The notes below the pieces were generated by a model. That model was not told where the DNA came from. It searched no databases and was given only the letters and a program-made list of their open reading frames with translations. 42,049 nt of DNA, taken from positions 1-42,049 of the forward strand of contig JAKPDL010000108.1 of NCBI GenBank assembly GCA_029552825.1. Direction: 5' to 3'. Origin of the DNA: Bacteroidota bacterium (lineage in GTDB: Bacteria; Bacteroidota; Bacteroidia; Bacteroidales; VadinHA17). Position 1 is the first letter of the stretch; each line of letters opens with the position of its first letter. Below, in pieces: positions 27,376 through 34,758 of the stretch. Both the position numbers and the translations under genes were made by a program.

Positions 27376-27390
27376 GATATTTTATCATGA
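27372..27390 (-). promoter_or_regulatory. Hairpin over the start codon of the membrane/THEP1 gene
   Basis: TCATGATA (27372-27379) and TATCATGA (27383-27390) form an 8-base perfect inverted repeat with a 3-base loop that includes the minus-strand ATG at 27375. In the mRNA it could hide the start codon and limit translation. No function is proven. Confidence 0.4.
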
Positions 27391-27419
27391 CTTAACCGGG
27401 TAATAGTTTTAACCTGGGG

Positions 27420-27809
27420 CTAACTGTGGTGGCAGGTGCCTTGTTGACCTTCGTGTTGATGATGACGGGGGTGCCTGCATGATTCTCCGCTGTCATCAAT
27501 CTTACCTTCAATATAAAGCCTCACAAGGTCGTCAGGCTCTCCTGCACAGCCTCTAATAACTTTGATTCCTGCGGAGTTCAGGTTATTGACTGCACCTTCT
27601 CCAATACCACCGGCAAGCAGAACTTCCACGCCTTCTGCTGCCAGCAGTGAAACTATTCCCGATTTGCATCCATGGCCATTTTCGGGTGAAATTTTCTTGA
27701 TGCATTCAATTTCATTTTCATTTTTTACAGAAAAGATTTTGAAATGTCTGCAATGCCCGAAATGGCTATCGAGCTTATTGTCGGAGGTGACAGGTACTGC
27801 AATTTTCAT
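27420..27809 (-). CDS. NifX/NifB-family dinitrogenase cofactor-like protein with His/Cys-rich tail
   Basis: A small protein of the dinitrogenase iron-molybdenum cofactor biosynthesis fold, which binds Fe-S or Mo-containing clusters. The start MKIAVPVTSDN is the typical family N-terminus, so the ATG at 27809 is chosen over an upstream one at 27839 that would run into the OsmC gene. SHFGHCRHF near 15-23 is the conserved cluster-ligand region. The last 20 residues are rich in His and Cys (HPRHHQHEG, then CHHS), a probable metal-binding tail. It lies between OsmC and membrane/THEP1 genes in one operon. No nitrogenase genes are in the window. Confidence 0.87.
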   Translation of the reverse strand: MKIAVPVTSDNKLDSHFGHCRHFKIFSVKNENEIECIKKISPENGHGCKSGIVSLLAAEGVEVLLAGGIGEGAVNNLNSAGIKVIRGCAGEPDDLVRLYIEGKIDDSGESCRHPRHHQHEGQQGTCHHS

Positions 27810-27813
27810 AGTT

Positions 27814-28206
27814 TTATTTTTTTGTTGCAGTAATTTCAAATTTTGGTTGATTATATATAGTCTTTTTTACAAGACAAAGATCTGCAGCATTTATAACTGC
27901 TTCAGTATATTTTTCCGGGAAGTCGGGGGGAAGTTGTATTTCAAGTTTAAATAAAGAAGGCAGCCTTTTTTCCTGGTCAACTTCCATTGTCTGGATAATT
28001 TTTATTCCATCGGAGGGTATGCCTCTTCTGTCGCAGAAAGATTTGACGTAAATGCCTGCGCAGGTTCCTATTGAGGCCAGAAAAAGGTCAAAAGGCGCAG
28101 GTGCGCTGTTGTTTCCTCCGTTTTCAACAGGCTGATCAGTTCTTATAGTATGTCCGTGGACATTTGCGGTTACAACTTTACCGCCTTCAAAATAGATTTC
28201 TATCAT
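27814..28206 (-). CDS. OsmC/Ohr-family protein
   Basis: A member of the OsmC fold, which reduces organic hydroperoxides with a Cys pair or acts on reactive sulfur. The first Cys lies in SIGTCAGIY (about 50) and the second in DLCLVKKT (about 111), in the expected places. At 130 residues it is the short YhfA-like form. It is first in the operon with NifX-like and membrane/THEP1 genes and ends 4 bases before the chosen NifX start. An upstream TATCTTTG -7 element probably drives it. Confidence 0.87.
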   Translation of the reverse strand: MIEIYFEGGKVVTANVHGHTIRTDQPVENGGNNSAPAPFDLFLASIGTCAGIYVKSFCDRRGIPSDGIKIIQTMEVDQEKRLPSLFKLEIQLPPDFPEKYTEAVINAADLCLVKKTIYNQPKFEITATKK

Positions 28207-28285
28207 AATTTTAAGATTTAGTTGAACAGGTCAATTATTTAATAAACCTCTAAACAGTTATTTGAGAATATTGTTCATTTTGTTG

Positions 28286-28293
28286 CAAAGATA
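28286..28293 (-). promoter_or_regulatory. Candidate -7 element of the OsmC operon
   Basis: On the minus strand this reads TATCTTTG followed by C, an exact match to the Bacteroidota -7 consensus. It lies 80 bases before the OsmC ATG. The -33 box is not clear. Confidence 0.5.
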
Positions 28294-28362
28294 ACAATAG
28301 TTTAAGACTTATTTTATAAATATTAAGACGGCGAATTTATTTTGCATTGTAAAATAAAAGAA

Positions 28363-28387
28363 GAACAGGCAGTTATATGGCCTGTTC
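28363..28387 (-). terminator. Rho-independent terminator of the peroxiredoxin transcript
   Basis: GAACAGGC (28363-28370) pairs with GCCTGTTC (28380-28387). On the minus strand the stem is followed by a T-rich stretch (28345-28362 reversed), so it terminates transcripts from the thioferritin-peroxiredoxin genes. Confidence 0.85.
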
Positions 28388-28416
28388 TTCATGCAGTTGC
28401 TGACATGATACTGTTT

Positions 28417-29127
28417 TTACTTATTCAGTATTTTTTTGAATATAGATTCTTTAGGTAACTTTTTAGTACAGAAGAACCAGTCGTAGCATTTTATGTCTTC
28501 TTTTTTACCTTCCATCCGCTCTTTGGCCACGCCACATGAGCCAGCAGGTGGGACAATAACATCATCGCCAGGTTGCCAGTCGGCAGGCAGGGCCACCGAG
28601 AATGCATCAGCTGTCTGAAGGCCTATAAGTACACGGTAAAGTTCTTCGAAGTTACGGCCGAGGCTCAGTGGGTAGTAGATGATAGTACGGATGATGCCGT
28701 TAGGGTCGATAAAGAATACTGCTCTTACGGCTTTTGTGGAGCTTTCTCCTGGTTGTATCATTCCGTATTTCTTTGATATCTCCATTGTGATATCTTCTAT
28801 AAGTGGGAATGTGACCTCCACGTTTTTCATCCCTTTGTATTCGATTTTTTCTTTTATAGTTCTAAGCCAGGCGATGTGGCTGTAGAGTCCGTCGACTGAG
28901 AGTCCCACCAGTTTGCAGTTGGCCTCGTTGAATTTTTTCTCCATCGTGGCGAAGGTCATGAACTCTGAGGTGCATACCGGTGTGAAGTCGGCCGGGTGGC
29001 TGAAGAAGATCACCCAGCTTCCTTTGAAATCAGCTGGGAAGTTTATCTCGCCCTGTGTTGTTACAGCTTTGAATTCAGGGGCTTTGTCGCCGATTCTCGG
29101 CATTGATACTGCAAATTCTTCGCACAT
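28417..29127 (-). CDS. Peroxiredoxin, Prx6/1-Cys type
   Basis: A thiol peroxidase that reduces hydrogen peroxide and organic peroxides. The peroxidatic Cys is C52 in PVCTSEF, with the conserved Pro and Thr just before it. The C-terminal domain (about 165-236) is long, as in Prx6-type and archaeal enzymes, and has extra Cys residues near SCGV and KCYDWFFC that could act as resolving Cys. At 236 residues it is full length. It starts 18 bases after the thioferritin gene, so the two form one transcript that ends at the terminator downstream. Confidence 0.93.
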   Translation of the reverse strand: MCEEFAVSMPRIGDKAPEFKAVTTQGEINFPADFKGSWVIFFSHPADFTPVCTSEFMTFATMEKKFNEANCKLVGLSVDGLYSHIAWLRTIKEKIEYKGMKNVEVTFPLIEDITMEISKKYGMIQPGESSTKAVRAVFFIDPNGIIRTIIYYPLSLGRNFEELYRVLIGLQTADAFSVALPADWQPGDDVIVPPAGSCGVAKERMEGKKEDIKCYDWFFCTKKLPKESIFKKILNK

Positions 29128-29145
29128 ATTTTTAAGGATTTAATA

Positions 29146-29646
29146 TTATTTATGTTTTGCAAGCATTAATTCTAGATCTTCTTTAAGTGCAGCAAGGTCC
29201 TCCTCATGTTCGACCTCATCGGTTATTATCTGGAGGATGATGTTGTAGGTAATTGGGTCGGCATCTTTTGTTATGTCAAGCAGTTTATTGTATGTACTTA
29301 TTGCGCACTGTTCGCCTTTGATGTTCTGGTCGAGTATTACACCCACGAAAGGATCTTCAGGTGCATCGTATCCGCAGTTAGTAATTTTCAGCCATTCCTG
29401 CGGGGAGAGTACCGGGGTTCCGCCAAGTTGTACGATTCTTGTGGCCAGCAGGTTGGCGTGGGTAAGTTCTTCGGTTGCGTGCAGTTGCAGTTCACTAATA
29501 ACCGCGTCTTTCATAGGTCCTTTTACGACTTTTGCGCCTATCCAGTACTGGTAGTAGGCCAGCCATTCGTCGGAGAGTGCTTTATTAAGGAGGTTGATCA
29601 GTTTGTCAACATCCATTTTCACGATTGATCTTCCAATTTCTGCCAT
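29146..29646 (-). CDS. Ferritin-like DPSL protein (thioferritin)
   Basis: A four-helix ferritin-like protein of the Dps-like class that stores iron while using up hydrogen peroxide. Ferroxidase-type residues are visible as E27 (SDEW), E60 and H63 (EELTHA) and E144 and H147 (EVEH). The two Cys, C91 and C114, match the Cys pair that marks thioferritins known from archaea and Bacteroides fragilis. At 166 residues the size fits. It is followed by the peroxiredoxin gene and lies 98 bases downstream of the PerR-like regulator gene, a classical peroxide-defence grouping. Confidence 0.88.
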   Translation of the reverse strand: MAEIGRSIVKMDVDKLINLLNKALSDEWLAYYQYWIGAKVVKGPMKDAVISELQLHATEELTHANLLATRIVQLGGTPVLSPQEWLKITNCGYDAPEDPFVGVILDQNIKGEQCAISTYNKLLDITKDADPITYNIILQIITDEVEHEEDLAALKEDLELMLAKHK

Positions 29647-29744
29647 AGTTCATATAATTTATAGTTTGACAATAGTTTTATTAAGTTCTGGTATGATTGC
29701 GGGCATATTTAAATTGACAATTTGCCGGGTTATTGTTCTGCAGG

Positions 29745-30212
29745 TTATTTAGTAATTTTTTTCTGTGTTTTTTGTTTTGATTTTTCGGGTGTCTGGGTTT
29801 TTTCTGAGTGTCCGGTCAACATTATGGATATATCTTCTATTTTAAATCCGGGTATTTGTTTTTTATTGAAGTAGTTTTTAAGGATTCTGTCGAGTTCTTT
29901 ATCTTCGAAATCTTCGAGTTTATCGGTGTCTTTGTAATATAGGTGGTGGTGTTTTTCTTGCACGGGGTCGAATCGTATTTCTTCGTCGCCTGCTGTAATC
30001 TGTTTTATAATACCTTTTTCTTTAAAAAGTTTGAGGGTATTATAGATAGTTGCAAGAGAGATATTGGGGTATCTGAATCTCATGAATTTCATGATAATTT
30101 CGTAGGAAGGGTGTTCATCGAGGCTTATAAGAGCTTCGAGGATGAGGGTTCTTTGAGGGGTTACTTTAAGTCCATGATCCATAAGTATTTTAGGAGCAGT
30201 AATATCGGCCAT
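29745..30212 (-). CDS. PerR-like Fur-family regulator without cysteines
   Basis: The winged-helix domain (about 1-80) and dimer domain (81-135) are typical of Fur/PerR. Residues H34, D82, H88, H90 and D101 match the regulatory iron site of Bacillus PerR in identity and exact spacing (48, 6, 2, 11). Asp at the last site is the PerR-type choice linked to peroxide sensing. The structural zinc site is gone: the protein contains no Cys, and Tyr93 and Thr96 replace the first CxxC. The last 20 residues are Lys/Thr-rich. Genes downstream encode thioferritin and peroxiredoxin, its probable targets. Confidence 0.88.
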   Translation of the reverse strand: MADITAPKILMDHGLKVTPQRTLILEALISLDEHPSYEIIMKFMRFRYPNISLATIYNTLKLFKEKGIIKQITAGDEEIRFDPVQEKHHHLYYKDTDKLEDFEDKELDRILKNYFNKKQIPGFKIEDISIMLTGHSEKTQTPEKSKQKTQKKITK

Positions 30213-30240
30213 AGTATTATTATTTTTGGTTTAGTGTTAA

Positions 30241-30248
30241 CAAAGTTA
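30241..30248 (-). promoter_or_regulatory. Candidate -7 element of the PerR-like gene
   Basis: On the minus strand this reads TAACTTTG, matching TAnnTTTG, 28 bases before the ATG at 30212. The repeat array described at 30320-30493 lies further upstream. Confidence 0.42.
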
Positions 30249-30352
30249 ATAAAATTTTTTAGAATTTTTATTTTTTGAAAAAATATTTCAAATAGAATGG
30301 ATTATTAAATAGTACATTTTATCAGGTAGTAAAAATTATCAGGTAAGAAAAA

Positions 30353-30383
30353 TTACCAATTGATATATTTTATCAATTGGTAA
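30353..30383. repeat. Perfect 13-bp inverted repeat
   Basis: TTACCAATTGATA (30353-30365) and TATCAATTGGTAA (30371-30383) are exact reverse complements around TATTT. It could be an operator for a dimeric regulator or a weak hairpin; there is no T-run typical of a terminator. Confidence 0.65.
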
Positions 30384-30427
30384 GAAATTTCAAATAAAAA
30401 TTAGTATCAAATAATAAAAAATATTTG

Positions 30428-30444
30428 TTAGTAATTATTACTAA
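30428..30444. promoter_or_regulatory. Candidate PerR/Fur box
   Basis: TTAGTAAT-T-ATTACTAA is a perfect 8-1-8 inverted repeat, close to the 7-1-7 PerR box TTATAATNATTATAA of Bacillus. It lies about 215 bases upstream of the PerR-like start codon. Binding is inferred. Confidence 0.45.
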
Positions 30445-30589
30445 ATAATAAAATTTATCAAATGATAAAAAATGTCAAATAATAAAATTTCTAAATTAGA
30501 TTATTTCTTATCTTCTTTATTAAATAACGAAAAGTCCCTAATACTTTCAAAAATATAATGTATTTCCTCGTAACCCTACTGTTTCCCCC

Positions 30590-31804
30590 CTAATACCTAT
30601 CATACCTGCCATCAATAAAAACTTCTTTCACAGCTTCCAGATATCCAAACCCGTTAAGCATGTCGGGCAATAGATAACTCCCTTCAACCCATTCATTCCA
30701 TGCATTTATGGTTATTAGCTTCGGCTGCTCAGGATGAGCGTCGGCATATCGCTTCGCTTTCGACAACAGTGCCGCAAAACTCTCAGGAGTATTATGATAA
30801 TGCACAACATCCTTTATCCCCTTCCCCGGAAACCGCGGCGTGTCATCCCATCCAATAGATACACATGGAAATACCGGAATGTCCAGAATCGCATCCAGTT
30901 GCTCCCTGATCTTCAGTGAATTCGCACCGTAAACAAGGTAATCTTCATTGAAACCTCCCATATTATACATTGCAAAACTGTCAAAACCCAGTTCCTTTAT
31001 CCTTGCTGCAAACCTTTCCGCTGCCTCCTGCGTCATAACCGATCCACCACCCTGATTCCATTGAAGATGCAACCCCGGAAAACCTGCTTTCTTTACCTCA
31101 TCACGAAAATAATCAAGCGCCTTACGGGTCTCTTCCACACTGCCACCGAAACTTTCAATCAATTTGTTTACACTGAAAATAGAAAAAACAGGCTCACCAT
31201 TGATCTTGAAATAATTGGGACGCTTAAAATAATTATTTATTACCCTCTCAACAATGATTCTGAAATTCTCCCAGTCTACCTTTGCATTAAAAAGTATATT
31301 GTTGTTATCCCTGTAAAGGTGAACATTCCAGTAATTGTACCTTACATCATGGTTTGCCCACATGATGTAAAACTTCATTTTTTCATTGTTTCTGGCTTTC
31401 AGGAATCCGTCGTTGAGAGCGCTCTCAAGAAAGGGCCCACCTTCATACCAGTACCAGTCGTATACGAAAATATTCACACCATGGTCAGTTGCTGCATCAA
31501 TCCATTTTTCAACCACACGGGGATCATTGTCAGGTTCATAACCCCAGAGAGGTTGCCTCGGCTGGTAATGACCCTCAAAACGTGGGGTGCCCTTTTTGAT
31601 CACCTCCCATTCACCAATCCCCTCAGGCCAGAGCTTTGCCCTGCCAAGCGGATCGTCATGACATGATGGCCATACATATGCTGCAACATAATAGCCACTA
31701 ACGGGTTGCTGAGGTTGCATTTTTTCTTTTCTGAAACTATATAGATATCCTGAAAAAATAATCAGCAACACCATAGCATTTAGGTTTATAATGACATTTT
31801 TCAT
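30590..31804 (-). CDS. Secreted GH99-like/WbsX-type glycoside hydrolase
   Basis: An N-terminal membrane/signal segment (about 5-22) precedes a TIM-barrel of the glycosyltransferase-WbsX/GH99-like type. Typical stretches are YDWYWYEGG (about 117-125), IMWANHD (about 149-155) and INAWNEWVEGSYLLPD (about 370-385) near the end. These proteins are related to endo-mannanases and to polysaccharide-cluster proteins; the substrate is not readable here. At 404 residues it is complete. It follows the DUF1593 gene by 35 bases on the same strand, so both are probably co-expressed for glycan handling. Confidence 0.83.
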   Translation of the reverse strand: MKNVIINLNAMVLLIIFSGYLYSFRKEKMQPQQPVSGYYVAAYVWPSCHDDPLGRAKLWPEGIGEWEVIKKGTPRFEGHYQPRQPLWGYEPDNDPRVVEKWIDAATDHGVNIFVYDWYWYEGGPFLESALNDGFLKARNNEKMKFYIMWANHDVRYNYWNVHLYRDNNNILFNAKVDWENFRIIVERVINNYFKRPNYFKINGEPVFSIFSVNKLIESFGGSVEETRKALDYFRDEVKKAGFPGLHLQWNQGGGSVMTQEAAERFAARIKELGFDSFAMYNMGGFNEDYLVYGANSLKIREQLDAILDIPVFPCVSIGWDDTPRFPGKGIKDVVHYHNTPESFAALLSKAKRYADAHPEQPKLITINAWNEWVEGSYLLPDMLNGFGYLEAVKEVFIDGRYDRY

Positions 31805-31839
31805 GGTTCAGGTTTTTTATTTTTAACTGAATTTGTTTA

Positions 31840-33375
31840 TTACCTTATGGTTATGATAATTCTCTGATACCTTGTAAGCGGTGGTTCACCATTGTCTGTC
31901 GCCTCAAGAATGATATGAATGGTCTGTCCTCCGGCTGCATCTTTGGGAATCGTTACGTATGTTTTCAGTGAATCGGGATGAGAAATTTCAACTTTACCCG
32001 GATAGGTGCCTGCATTAAATTGCCACCATTTAATCGCTACTTTATTTCCGTCAGGATCTGACACTCGTCCGTGGATAGCGACTCTCTGTCCGGGGGAGGC
32101 GAGGAATTCCAGAGGTCCTTCTACTGTCACCACGGGTTCGTGATTGGCATTTTCGTATTTATCTGTAACACTCCATTTCAGGCGGTTGGCGAAATCGCGC
32201 TGCGCCTGGGGGAAAAAGTCAGGATAATCCATTTTACTGACACTTAACCCGGGGGAAGCTTCCCGGGCTTCGATTACTCTTCCACCCCAGCCGCCATAGT
32301 ATCCTTTTTCCCATGCGCGAAGGCCGTTGTCAAGCATATTCATAAATGTATGATTGTCGCCTTCTCCGAGCCATGATCCTTTTTTCTGTACTGGCATCCA
32401 TACAATATAACCCATCTTTCTTAATTGCTCGTCTGTATAACCCGACAAACCAAAATAGTCGAGCCTGTCGCCTTTTACCATCTGCTTGCCATCGCCCCAT
32501 ACCCTGTATAGTTCACCCAGAGGACCCCGGCTGGTTATGTTTTCTTTCATCCATTCAGGTGTCATATATGCCGCGTCTTCAGGTGAAGCTTTAATCTGTG
32601 CTCCGTATCCGTAATTGGGACCACCCCTGAACTGCCTGTATTCTATATCAGGCCAGTTGGGCTTGATGTATTTTGCATAGGTGTCGTCCTGGTCACCCGA
32701 AGGCAGTAACACAACCTTCCTTGAAATCTTTTTTTTCAAGGCTTCCCATTCTGTTGTGTATTCATACTGTTCCTGAATCGATTTCAGAGCACGCGCAATG
32801 GTGCTGTGACCTCCCCATGCTGCAAGAAATAACTTACCAGGCCTGTCATCAAGTATCAGCGATTTTATCAAATCTGATCCTGGTGAATCTTTTGAAATGT
32901 CACCATCGAACTCGATATTTCCATACCGGATCTTTGATTTCAGATATTCAGGCGATGGATAATCAGGATTATGTTTTATAAGATTGGGGTAAACCTTTTC
33001 ATATGCTTCCACAACATCATGGATATGCCTTGAATTTTCTGACCATCGCCATGATTCACAGGGACATTCATTCATTCCGAAACGGTCATATTCTCTTCCC
33101 GGCACATACCACCGGGTACCCTTACCATCACCTTTCCAGTGAAACTGACTGCTGGCATAAACCAGACCTTCAATTTCCACGTCGGTGCTGTAGAGCAGGA
33201 AACGAATAAGTGAGTTGCTGTCATCAAGCTCGGGATCAGTGGTTATGACAATACGGGGTTTGACTTTCCCTGAAGAGATTTGTGCATTAACCGTCAGTAT
33301 GCTGATGGAGAAAACAGCAGCTGCCAGGAGAAATACCGGCACTATTTTCCCGGAGCGGAAAAGATTTTTATCCAT
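31840..33375 (-). CDS. Secreted DUF1593 nucleoside-hydrolase-like protein
   Basis: The ATG at 33375 is preferred because a classic signal peptide (MDKNLFRSG, hydrophobic run, VNAQ) follows it; the longer TTG-initiated frame overlaps the upstream SDR region and adds an odd leader. The mature N-terminal domain begins with TTDPELDDSNS, the Asp cluster that binds calcium in nucleoside hydrolase folds. The C-terminal 100 residues resemble a beta-sandwich, typical of DUF1593 proteins that act on plant-type glycans. It precedes the GH99-like gene by 35 bases. The real substrate is unknown. Confidence 0.83.
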   Translation of the reverse strand: MDKNLFRSGKIVPVFLLAAAVFSISILTVNAQISSGKVKPRIVITTDPELDDSNSLIRFLLYSTDVEIEGLVYASSQFHWKGDGKGTRWYVPGREYDRFGMNECPCESWRWSENSRHIHDVVEAYEKVYPNLIKHNPDYPSPEYLKSKIRYGNIEFDGDISKDSPGSDLIKSLILDDRPGKLFLAAWGGHSTIARALKSIQEQYEYTTEWEALKKKISRKVVLLPSGDQDDTYAKYIKPNWPDIEYRQFRGGPNYGYGAQIKASPEDAAYMTPEWMKENITSRGPLGELYRVWGDGKQMVKGDRLDYFGLSGYTDEQLRKMGYIVWMPVQKKGSWLGEGDNHTFMNMLDNGLRAWEKGYYGGWGGRVIEAREASPGLSVSKMDYPDFFPQAQRDFANRLKWSVTDKYENANHEPVVTVEGPLEFLASPGQRVAIHGRVSDPDGNKVAIKWWQFNAGTYPGKVEISHPDSLKTYVTIPKDAAGGQTIHIILEATDNGEPPLTRYQRIIITIR

Positions 33376-33441
33376 AATGCAGATATTTATTGTTTTAAGA
33401 TATACGCTAAAAATTACCTCAGTTTGCTCAGAAAGCAAGTT

Positions 33442-34260
33442 TCATTTGAATATCCTGTCTGCTGAAATATCAGGTGGTTTCAGAGCTTTATCCAGAATAT
33501 TTCTCTTAAACCATTTGTAAAATTTACCATTCTCCTGTCCCGAATCTGTTTTTACTGCTCCCGGATGCATGGCATTTATCGTGACACCTGACACTCTGAA
33601 ATAATCGTCAAAAAGAAGCATGGTCAATAATTGGGCTAATTTGGCAGAACCATAGCTTTTCAAACCTGAATATCGCCTTTTTTCCCAGTTCAGGTCGTCA
33701 AGCCTGAGCCCCCATGCTGCAAAACGGTAGCCTTCTGAACTCACCAGGATAATTCTCGAATTTCCCTGTGCTTTTAGTTTTTCTTTTAATATGTAATTAA
33801 TAATGAATGATGAAAGATAATGTACCATAAACAAATATTCAATACCGTCGGCAGTAACTTGCTTTCTGGTAAAATATACACCGGCATTGTGAATAAGTAC
33901 ATCAATTGCTGTAGTTAATTCAAGCAGTTTACTGGATGCATTGTGTGTTTGCTCAATACTGCTTAAATCGGCAATTATGTAATTGCATTTTACATTAAAT
34001 TCTTTTTCTATTTCATCTTTTAGCTTCTCAGATTTCTCCGGGTTCCTGTTTATGCAGAGGATGTTGGCCCCTTTTGAGGCATATTTTCTGGCTGTTGCGT
34101 AACCGATACCCGAAGTAGCTCCGCTAATTACGACAAGTTTCCCCGTAAAATCCTCTTCACAAATATCAGGACTACGGCGATTGTTTCTTATCATTTCGAC
34201 AACGTTCGACCATCTGTACTCTTTAATATATCTGAGAGTTCTTTTATCAATCAGGGCCAT
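33442..34260 (-). CDS. SDR-family oxidoreductase, probably C-terminally shortened
   Basis: A retinol-dehydrogenase-like short-chain dehydrogenase. SGATSGIG (about 50-57) binds the nucleotide, HNAG is conserved, and YGSAK supplies Tyr and Lys. A 45-residue helical N-terminal extension precedes the Rossmann fold. The protein stops soon after LKPPDIS, where I recall relatives running on for about 35-50 residues (a helix and a short sheet), so the gene may be truncated by a stop or frameshift. It is the last gene of the lipocalin operon, 5 bases after the NTF2-like gene. Confidence 0.8.
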   Translation of the reverse strand: MALIDKRTLRYIKEYRWSNVVEMIRNNRRSPDICEEDFTGKLVVISGATSGIGYATARKYASKGANILCINRNPEKSEKLKDEIEKEFNVKCNYIIADLSSIEQTHNASSKLLELTTAIDVLIHNAGVYFTRKQVTADGIEYLFMVHYLSSFIINYILKEKLKAQGNSRIILVSSEGYRFAAWGLRLDDLNWEKRRYSGLKSYGSAKLAQLLTMLLFDDYFRVSGVTINAMHPGAVKTDSGQENGKFYKWFKRNILDKALKPPDISADRIFK

Positions 34261-34265
34261 AATTT

Positions 34266-34742
34266 TTATCCGAATTTCTTTATTACAAACTTTCTGTAAA
34301 TTTTACCAAACCGTGGTATATTATCAAATATATCTCCCCATAGATCGTAATAGTCTCTTTGTTCTTTAATCTTGCCTTCTTCGCTGAGCGTAAGTCTGCT
34401 GGCTCCGTAAAGTATTGAACTGGGATATTTCTTGAAGCTGAGTGTCATTTCCCATTCGATGAAAGCTGTGTTACCGCTCATTATTGCATTTACGATTTTA
34501 ATTTTCAGGTCTTTAGAACGTTTTGTCAAACGTTCAGTCATTTCTTTGAAATCTTGAAATCCATGGAGTTCCTGGATGGAGTCTCTGAAAATAATATCTT
34601 CGTCGTAGAAGGGCAGGATATGGGACCAGTCTGGCCTGCCTTCTGTATTGTAAGTTTTTGACCACAGCTCTTTTATGGTTTCAATATTTATTATTCTTTT
34701 TTCGGCCAGATCCTGTTCGACAGGATTAACTTGTTTCTCCAT
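34266..34742 (-). CDS. NTF2/SnoaL-like protein
   Basis: A cone-shaped NTF2-like fold protein of 158 residues. Typical features are the early ELWSKTYN helix, DWSHILPFYDEDIIFRDS, and the later IEWEMTLSF strand. Members include isomerases, dehydratases and ligand-binding proteins; no active-site set is certain here. It is packed between DUF2141 and SDR genes with gaps of 16 and 5 bases, so it belongs to that operon and probably to the same small-molecule or lipid pathway. Confidence 0.82.
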   Translation of the reverse strand: MEKQVNPVEQDLAEKRIINIETIKELWSKTYNTEGRPDWSHILPFYDEDIIFRDSIQELHGFQDFKEMTERLTKRSKDLKIKIVNAIMSGNTAFIEWEMTLSFKKYPSSILYGASRLTLSEEGKIKEQRDYYDLWGDIFDNIPRFGKIYRKFVIKKFG

Positions 34743-34758
34743 AGTACAGTATTTTGAA

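Larger units (their letters stand above)
30320..30493. repeat. Degenerate ~17-bp AT-rich tandem repeat array
   Basis: About ten units of roughly 17 bases follow the pattern ATCAAATAATAAAAATT with drift. The clearest adjacent pair is ATCAGGTAGTAAAAATT (30321-30337) and ATCAGGTAAGAAAAATT (30338-30354). Two strong inverted repeats lie inside it. The array sits upstream of the PerR-like gene and downstream of the GH99-like gene, in a 377-base gap with no reading frame. There are no unique spacers, so it is not a CRISPR. Confidence 0.6.

Noticed and set aside
30320-30493. Possible CRISPR array
   Set aside because: Units are about 17 bases, degenerate and directly adjacent, with no unique spacers and no cas genes near.
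31061-31666. A 201-codon open frame on the plus strand
   Set aside because: It lies opposite the GH99-like gene and has no ribosome site or recognised domain.
33376-33438. N-terminal extension of the DUF1593 protein
   Set aside because: It depends on a TTG start and puts 21 residues before a complete signal peptide. The ATG at 33375 is the better start.
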